DNA of 10,945 nucleotides from JAIYDJ01 sp038246975. GTDB lineage: Bacteria; Pseudomonadota; Alphaproteobacteria; Rhodobacterales; Rhodobacteraceae. The translations under genes and the position numbers were made by a program. Positions 6,586 through 10,945 of this stretch are shown piece by piece. The DNA lies in contig JBBRVJ010000126.1 of assembly GCA_038246975.1 (NCBI GenBank), positions 1 to 10,945 on the forward strand, read 5' to 3'. The notes beneath the pieces were generated by a model that searched no databases, had not been told where the DNA came from, and was given only the letters and a program-made list of their open reading frames with translations. Position 1 is the first letter of the stretch. Every line of letters begins with the position of its first letter.

Positions 6586-6894
6586 TCAGGTCTGCGCGGA
6601 GCCCGTCAGATCGGCGGCGTCTGCAGAGGTATCGTTCGCGTCAGCAGCCCGTTCCTCATCTGTATCGTCTGACGCCGGATCGACGGACCATGTGACCTGA
6701 AACTCAAGTTCGACCGCACCGTCTTCACGCTCGTGCGATACCGAGAATTGCGCTCCTTCGGGGATCGTGACGTCTTCGCCATCAAGATGGATGGTAAAGC
6801 CGGAGCCGCTTTCCAGCGCGTCCGCCAGGCGACGGAGTTCGGCAACAAAGCTGGAAACGTCGTGAACAACATCAATGTCGCGGTCTTCGGTCAT
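6586..6894 (-). CDS. Amphi-Trp domain-containing protein
   Basis: A 102-aa soluble protein matching the amphi-Trp domain family, whose function is unknown. Residues 11-70 show the family layout: a helix (VAELRRLADALESG), a short beta region (FTIHLDGEDVTIPEG), then alternating strands ending in the signature VELEFQVTWSV with the conserved tryptophan W69. Residues 72-102 are a low-complexity acidic Asp/Ala/Thr tail (DPASDDTDEERAADAND) that lies outside the domain. The start at 6894 has AGGAG with a 6-base spacer. It is the first gene of a minus-strand group, followed after 84 bases and a hairpin by the small ORF and the cytochrome b561-like gene, and is divergent from the haem/HAMP sensor gene. 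The family call is good; no function is claimed. Confidence 0.82.
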   Translation of the reverse strand: MTEDRDIDVVHDVSSFVAELRRLADALESGSGFTIHLDGEDVTIPEGAQFSVSHEREDGAVELEFQVTWSVDPASDDTDEERAADANDTSADAADLTGSAQT

Positions 6895-7197
6895 GGGATG
6901 CTCCTGTGGAAAGGGGGTCGGATGCTTGATTTAGACCCGCACCGCGCGACGCCAGCGTGACATGTCGGTGGCGGGCGTGTTGCAATTTTGCGAAATTGTG
7001 GCGCGGCTTTCAGGCGGATAATCTTTGGAACAAGATACACCCCACCTGAAAGGCAGCAGCCCTTTGGCGGGTGTCTGCCGCTCAGATGCGGGCAGTCTGA
7101 TCTGGAATTCAGCTTTTCTGACGGCAAAGTTGAAATTGTGCTTTTCGCTTTACCATTCCGGTCTACCCTTGGTTGACGACAGATAGGATGCCACTGG
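6895..7197. other. Divergent promoter region of the amphi-Trp and haem/HAMP sensor genes
   Basis: About 300 bases with no credible gene. The frame crossing it on the minus strand has an atypical Arg/Pro/Ser-rich translation and runs into the sensor gene. It contains a 16-bp palindrome at 6983-6998 and a GATAAT hexamer at 7017-7022. Between 7040 and 7110 there are partly complementary stretches (ACACCC with GGGTGT, CTGCCGC with GCGGGCAG) that could fold in a 5' leader. AGGA about 9 bases before the ATG at 7198 is a modest ribosome site. Confidence 0.55.
6983..6998. promoter_or_regulatory. 16-bp palindrome, candidate operator
   Basis: CAATTT-TGCG-AAATTG is an exact inverted repeat with 6-base arms, AT-rich in an otherwise GC-rich region. 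It lies between two divergent genes and just upstream of a GATAAT hexamer at 7017-7022 that could be a plus-strand -10, with TTGTGG at 6996-7001 as a poor -35 (15-bp spacing). It does not match the FNR, Fur-type or RirA consensus I know. The regulator is unknown. Confidence 0.45.
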
Positions 7198-8415
7198 ATG
7201 CTCGACACCGACAACCCGTCGATCGGACGGTTCGACAAGTCTTTCCTTGTCCACATGATCAAGGATTTCTTCCTTGTTCTGCTGGCTGTCACGGTGCTTG
7301 AATTCGCGTTCAAGGCGGCGGGCGTCTACTACAACTACAGCATGAACGGGGTGGCGCAGTCGCAGACTGTCGCCGATGATCTGGCCGAGAATGTCCGGTC
7401 GATCATGCGCAACGAAGGCGGGCCGGTTGCTGCGCGCACCATGTATCCGATCCTTGAGACAAACTGGACGGAAATGGGTTACGCCATCGCCATCGTGCCC
7501 TCTGACGTGACCATCCGGTCGATTGAGGCCGGGTTCGACTTTGTTCCTGAGGGCATTCCTGAATCCTGGCCAGAGGGGAAATTCAAGGAGGCATCGGTTC
7601 AGATCACGGCGGAAGCTTTTTGCTTGTCGTGCCATAGCGAGGCGCAGGTCGGCGATGTTCTGGGCACGGTCATCGTGCACAATTATCTGGACCGCGATTT
7701 CGCGATGTGGTTCGACGAAGTGCGCCTTGCGGCGGGTTTTGCGGTTGGCAAGATCGTATTGCATTCCATCCTGCTGTTTTTGATCCTGCGCGCCCGGATG
7801 GAGCCGCTGTTGCGGCTGCGCTCGGTCGTCAACAATCTTTCGCGGGCGTATGGCGCGCTCAATCAGCGGGCAGAGGTGCGGACCGAGGATGAATTCGGTG
7901 CTTTGGCGCGCGATCTGAATATCTTTCTGGACCGGATCAACCGGTTGATCGGGGAGCTTAATCAGGTCCTGATGCGGGTGGTTTCGGTGAACGATGATAT
8001 CGTCACCGTTCAGGGTGATCTGCGGAGTCAGATCGACCGTGTGGTGTCGGGCGTGCGGCGGCTGGAGCGGGATGCGATGATGGCCGCAAAGCGTGAGCCG
8101 CGCCTGTCGAACGACTGGTTTGCGGCGATCCGCAGATCGGTTCAGGCGCTGGATGACAGGCTGGTGCAGGCGGGTGACATTCCGCAGGCGGGCGAGTTGC
8201 TCGAGGCGCTGCGCGCAGTGGTCGGACATGCCGAGACGCAACTGGCGACGTCGGAGAAGGTGTTCGAAGGCTTGGCTGCTGTGGGCGATGAGACAGAGCA
8301 TCTGAAAGGGGCGATGGCCGAGATGACCCGGCTGGAAGAGCGGATGAAAACGATCATCGAAACGGGCGGCACTTTGGTCCGCCGGTTGCAGCCGGAGGTC
8401 GGACAAGGGGCCTGA
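7198..8415 (+). CDS. Membrane sensor with periplasmic CxxCH haem site and HAMP, no output domain
   Basis: A 405-aa protein. A short cytoplasmic start is followed by TM1 (about residues 23-43), an extracytoplasmic domain (about 44-175), TM2 (about 177-197), HAMP (about 198-250: MEPLLRLRSVVNNLSRAYG, then TEDEFGALARDLNIFLDRI) and a largely helical tail to the end. The external domain contains C142-L-S-C-H146, a c-type haem attachment motif, followed by VGDVLGTVIV. This resembles DUF3365/Tll0287-like sensor domains, where CxxCH haem senses redox state or a gas ligand. The typical family continuation would be a kinase, a methyl-accepting domain or a cyclase. None of these is visible: there is no H-box, no GGDEF and no chemoreceptor hairpin tip. 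The tail (251-395) looks like coiled coil (RLEERMKTIIETGGTLVRRL). It may signal by direct protein contact, or be a shortened sensor, since the scarred region begins just after its stop. Confidence 0.82.
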   Translation: MLDTDNPSIGRFDKSFLVHMIKDFFLVLLAVTVLEFAFKAAGVYYNYSMNGVAQSQTVADDLAENVRSIMRNEGGPVAARTMYPILETNWTEMGYAIAIVPSDVTIRSIEAGFDFVPEGIPESWPEGKFKEASVQITAEAFCLSCHSEAQVGDVLGTVIVHNYLDRDFAMWFDEVRLAAGFAVGKIVLHSILLFLILRARMEPLLRLRSVVNNLSRAYGALNQRAEVRTEDEFGALARDLNIFLDRINRLIGELNQVLMRVVSVNDDIVTVQGDLRSQIDRVVSGVRRLERDAMMAAKREPRLSNDWFAAIRRSVQALDDRLVQAGDIPQAGELLEALRAVVGHAETQLATSEKVFEGLAAVGDETEHLKGAMAEMTRLEERMKTIIETGGTLVRRLQPEVGQGA

Positions 8416-8839
8416 CGGACCCGGCGTTACCCCTGATCGAGTTGACCGCCGTGTTTCCGGTTCCGTTGATGGTCGCAGACCCGGTCAGCAGCAGGCGTTC
8501 AACCTGAGCCACAAGGACCTGCGGATCGCAGGCCGGATTGGCCAGCCCGCCCGACGCCCGATCGGCGCGCGGCAGGCTGTCGGGCCAGAAGGCCACATTC
8601 CCGGCCGTGGCGTTGCCGTCCTCGTTGACGAAGCGCCCGTTTCGGATCGCAAAGCCGATGTGAAACACAAGGTCCAGAATCTCGTCGATCCCGTTCTGCC
8701 CGAACAACCGCGCCTGCCTGCCATCGATCTGCACCAGATTACAGCCGGTCTCGGAGCCGTTTTTGTCATCGCGATCAAACGTGGTGAACGCCGCCAGATG
8801 ATTGGCCCGGATGTAGGCGAAGATCGCATTGCATCCGAC
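8354..8839 (-). pseudogene. Unidentified minus-strand coding-like fragment
   Basis: A minus-strand frame reads from about 8839 (CNAIFAYIRANHLAAFTTFDRDD) through GFAIRNGRFVNEDGNATAG and DPQVLVAQVERLLLTGS to a stop at 8354, overlapping the 3' end of the sensor gene. Third positions in this frame are richer in G/C than in the competing plus-strand frame, and the residue composition is balanced, so it looks like former coding sequence. There is no start codon near 8839, and the same frame further upstream becomes Pro/Arg-rich noise, so the 5' end is missing. I do not recognise the family. It is most likely an orphan 3' fragment at the edge of the scarred region, though a chance frame cannot be excluded. 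Confidence 0.35.
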
Positions 8840-8962
8840 GTGGTGATCGGCCCGTCCGTCAGGGCGGCGAGACGGGGGCGGCAGTCGGGGAGCGGATATT
8901 CTCGCAACGGTTCCTGCTGGCGCAGCCCCTGCTGGAGGCGATCCACCAGCCCAGGTAGCGGC

Positions 8963-9310
8963 TCGCAGGAGGATTTTGCGCGGTTCGACGACCTTTTCGC
9001 GGCGTATTGGCTGAACCGGGAGCGGGAACGGGCGGATAAATCTGCGGGGGGACCCGAAAGCAAGCGCGCGGCATCCGCCCGGTCGGCGCAGGATTGCGAG
9101 GCGGGCGGCGGCAGGGCGGATCAACCCGATACCGGACAGACGGGTGAGGTAAAACAGGGCGGCAAAGGGCGGCTGACCGGCTCGCGCATCCGCAACCTGA
9201 TGCGGGTCGTTCTGCGGGAAGGGGTCAGCTCTGCCGGCATGGCCAATGCCGAAACAATCGCCGAACGGCTGGCGCGGACGATCCGCGACCGCCGCTCACG
9301 CAGGGACAAG
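8963..9310 (+). pseudogene. Internal fragment of a CoxE-like VWA-domain protein
   Basis: The plus-strand frame from 8963 reads SQEDFARFDDLFAAYWL, then a hydrophilic Gly/Ala/Arg linker, then AETIAERLARTIRDRRSRRDK, ending at 9310. The FDxLFxAYW start and the ERLAR.IRDRRSRR end, with a variable linker between, are the pattern I associate with the N-terminal half of CoxE-like von Willebrand A proteins. In that family the next element is RxDLRRTIR and the VWA domain. Both are absent, and the frame switches directly into transposase sequence at about 9310. The preceding ~100 bases (8850-8960) do not continue the family in any frame. It has neither start nor VWA core, so it cannot be functional. The family call rests on recalled motifs and is moderate. 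Confidence 0.45.
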
Positions 9311-10211
9311 TCCACGGCCACCAGCCGAAGGCGGAGTGGAACGGACACTACGTGGCGCGCATCTATTATCCGCTGATCACCGGTGTCGCTGAAACCGGCG
9401 ATATGCTCGATGCCCGGCTGCGGGACGGCAATGTCGGCACTGCTGACGGCGCACTGGATGTGATCCTCGACGTGGTCGATCGGGCGCAGACGAGCTTCTG
9501 CGATGTGGCTATGGTGCGCATCGACGCGGGCTTTCCCTCGGCCGCCCGACCGGGCTCGAGGCAAGGCCAACCGTGTGCTGGACCGTCTGGCCTAGCCGCA
9601 CATGGTGCGCCCGGTCGGCCGGAGGCCAGCGGCGCCGTGGACCTGGCTGCGCGAACTGCTCTACCAGGCGGAAAGCCGGGACCAACCGCGCCGCGTGGTT
9701 CTGGTGGTGAAAGAGCGGGCGGACGATCTGCTGCCTGACCGCTTCTTCCTGGTGACCTCGCTCGATTGGACCCAGAAGCTGCGCCACGAGGTGCTGGCGC
9801 CCAACCCTCCGGCAAAAGGGGCCGCGAACGGGGCAAGGCCGAGGGACACATGGGCGAGTTGAAGGACGTGCTGGCACCGGCGCTGTCCTCGACCAACCGC
9901 GCGAAGCCGCACTGGCGCGGGAAGGCACCGAAGTCGAAGTCCCCCGCGGTGGACGCCATCGCTTGCAGTGAGGTGAGGTTGCTCGTCGCCTGCTTCGCCT
10001 GTCAGGTCATGCACATCACCCGCCGCGCCATGGCGAAGGCGACAGGCACGGGCTGGAGCCTGCGCCGCCTGCGCGAGCGAGTGCTGAGGGCGGGAGCCCG
10101 ATTGGTGGTCTCGGGGCGCGCCGGATGACGTTGGCGCTCGCCTCGGCCGCAGCGCCGTTCTGGCAGACCCTCTGGCCCAGGCTCCAGGCGCTGCACTGGG
10201 CCGAGCCGTAA
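9310..10211 (+). pseudogene. IS1380-family transposase remnant, N-truncated and frameshifted
   Basis: Sequence typical of IS1380 DDE transposases begins abruptly at 9310 (VHGHQPKAEWNGHYVARIYYPLI) and continues AETGDMLDARLRDGN and VRIDAGFPS, which holds the second catalytic Asp. It jumps frame near 9545-9600 into RELLYQAES..RRVVLVVKERADDLL..FFLVTSL. It jumps again near 9800-9840 into GHMGELKDVLAPALSSTNRAKPHWRGK (catalytic-Glu region), EVRLLVACFACQVMHI and GWSLRRLRERVLRAGARL. A third jump near 10115-10125 leads to RRMTLALASAAAPFWQTLWPRLQALHWAEP and TAA at 10209-10211. The N-terminal half, including the first catalytic Asp, is missing. With three frameshifts it is dead. The left boundary falls directly against the CoxE-like fragment. 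Confidence 0.85.
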
Positions 10212-10563
10212 CGCCCAGAGCAGAAACCGGCATCGCGAACACCGGCAGCGCCCTTTGGCGAGGCAATGTCACGTGTCGAGAATGGCCGATTGCGCCGCGC
10301 GGGACGCCTGTCCCCGAATTGCCCACTCCATGGAGCGCCCTGGCAGGGTCGACCCCGTCAAAGCCGCTCCCCAGCCGCTGCACGAGGGTGCTCAGACAGC
10401 AAAAACGGCCATCCCGGAGCCCAAAACGAGATTCGATGAATATCCCTTATGTATGGTTTCGCAAGGAACGGCACCGTCACAGCAAGATCTGCGGCAACCG
10501 AATACTCTAGAATTGCTACATCGCGTCTGCGAAATAACCAAGAAATATGAAGCCATGATGGGA
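10212..10563. other. Non-coding stretch between the dead transposase and the pstS fragment
   Basis: About 350 bases without a recognisable gene. The first ~200 bases are GC-rich and may include the 3' non-coding end of the dead IS1380 element. From about 10430 to 10560 the sequence becomes clearly richer in A/T (for example ttcgatgaatatccc, gaaataaccaagaaatatg), unlike its neighbours, suggesting another origin. The open frame here gives LELLHRVCEITKKYEAMMG, which looks protein-like but which I cannot place. It is not part of PstS. Confidence 0.5.
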
Positions 10564-10803
10564 ACCTTCGGTGCCAGCGACAAGCCGCTGAGCGGTGACG
10601 AGCTGACGCAGACCGGCCTCGTGCAGTTCCCCACCGTGATGGGCGGCATCGTTCCTGTGGTGAACATCGAAGGCATCAAGCGGGGCGAGATCGTTTTCGA
10701 TGGCCCGACGCTCGCGAAGATCTTCGCAGGCGAAATCACCAAATGGGACGATACGGCGATCAAGACGCTCAACCCCGACAATACTTTACCTGACGCGGCG
10801 ATC
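10564..10803 (+). pseudogene. pstS: Internal fragment of phosphate-binding protein PstS
   Basis: Eighty residues match PstS, the periplasmic phosphate-binding component of the PstSCAB transporter. The fragment runs from TFGASDKPLSGDEL through LVQFPTVMGGIVPVVNIEG, LDGPT-like FDGPTLAKIFAGEITKWDD and AIKTLNPDNTLPDAAI. In intact PstS this block is preceded by a signal peptide and the G-rich phosphate loop (GSGGGI..), and followed by VVHRSDGSGTT. Neither is present. The left edge changes to unrelated sequence at about 10561 and the right edge changes to transposase sequence at about 10796-10803. The open frame continues to 10872 only as out-of-frame transposase translation. It is a double-ended remnant, so no transporter function is possible from it. 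Confidence 0.85.
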
Positions 10804-10945
10804 CTTTCGACCGCCGCGTGCGGCTGGAGTTCCGGGGTGCGCAGATCAGTTCGGACGGCGGTTTGCTGGTGATGCGCGAGCTCGATGACGCGCTCGGGCT
10901 GTCGGGCCTTGCGTCAGAGGCGCTACGCGATAACCGCACCGGCAA
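10797..10945 (+). pseudogene. N-terminal part of a second IS1380-family transposase, start missing (runs off window)
   Basis: A frame from 10797 reads GDPFDRRVRLEFRGAQ, then SSDGGLLVMRELDDALGLSGLASEALRDNRTG and continues past the window end. This is the typical N-terminus of one IS1380 subfamily (PFDRRV.LEFRG..SSDGG). It differs from the remnant at 9310-10211, which ends in the GARLVVSGRR type of another subfamily. A TGA at 10791-10793 lies in frame just upstream and no ATG precedes PFDRRV. The first residues and the left terminal inverted repeat are therefore missing, replaced by the pstS fragment. A GTG at 10818 could in principle start translation. Whether the rest is intact lies outside the window. 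Confidence 0.8.

Noticed and set aside
6891..7313. 140-aa minus-strand frame in the divergent promoter region
   Set aside because: It has atypical composition, overlaps the start of the sensor gene, and lacks any recognisable domain.
7150..8406. 418-aa minus-strand open frame antisense to the haem/HAMP sensor
   Set aside because: His/Arg/Gln-rich antisense translation. The plus frame carries TM segments, CxxCH and HAMP, and has the better codon pattern.
8660..8960. Plus-strand gene start MKHKVQNLVDPVL leading into the CoxE-like fragment
   Set aside because: The 8660-8850 part is better explained as antisense to the minus-strand fragment. The 8850-8960 part is Arg/Ser/Trp-rich noise, so the open frame is accidental.
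10255..10872. A 205-aa intact gene containing the PstS segment
   Set aside because: Only residues from 10564 to 10803 resemble PstS. The ends are unrelated, with no signal peptide and an out-of-frame transposase tail.

Overview
The window is high-GC bacterial DNA and looks like an alphaproteobacterium of the Rhodobacteraceae/Paracoccaceae type. The evidence is a GcrA-family cell-cycle regulator, a RimO whose N-terminus reads like the Rhodobacter-group form, strong G/C preference at third codon positions, an intergenic palindrome of a kind I recall from Rhodobacterales, and IS1380-family transposase remnants. No rRNA, tRNA or CRISPR array was seen.

Left part (1-5498): the 3' part of gcrA (+) meets an AsmA-family gene (-) tail to tail with no spacer. 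Upstream of AsmA on the same strand lies a D-2-hydroxyacid dehydrogenase, so the two may share a transcript (79 bp gap). A 440-450 bp divergent intergenic region follows. It holds a perfect palindrome, a C-rich tract with G-quadruplex potential on the minus strand, and an 11-bp tandem direct repeat. Then comes rimO (+), the S12 methylthiotransferase, which may be transcribed as a leaderless mRNA.

Middle part (5519-8415): a minus-strand group runs from an amphi-Trp domain protein through a probable 48-aa small protein to a cytochrome b561-like membrane protein with an extra N-terminal membrane region. The small ORF and the cytochrome gene overlap by ATGA. Divergent from this group is a 405-aa membrane protein with an extracytoplasmic CxxCH haem site, a second membrane helix, HAMP and a long helical tail, but no recognisable output domain. 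The roughly 300 bp between the divergent genes holds a 16-bp palindrome. Two haem proteins facing each other across it suggest a redox or respiration-related neighbourhood, but this is inference.

Right part (about 8416-10945): a genomic scar built from fragments. In order these are an unidentified minus-strand coding-like fragment, an internal piece that resembles a CoxE-like VWA-domain protein, an N-truncated and multiply frameshifted IS1380-family transposase, an AT-richer stretch of unknown origin, an internal fragment of a PstS phosphate-binding protein, and the start-less N-terminal part of a second, different IS1380 transposase that runs off the window. No complete gene is evident here, and the pieces appear joined by repeated transposition and deletion. 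I found no convincing new defence or mobile system. The best leads are the output-less haem/HAMP sensor, the small ORF coupled to the cytochrome, and the fragment mosaic.
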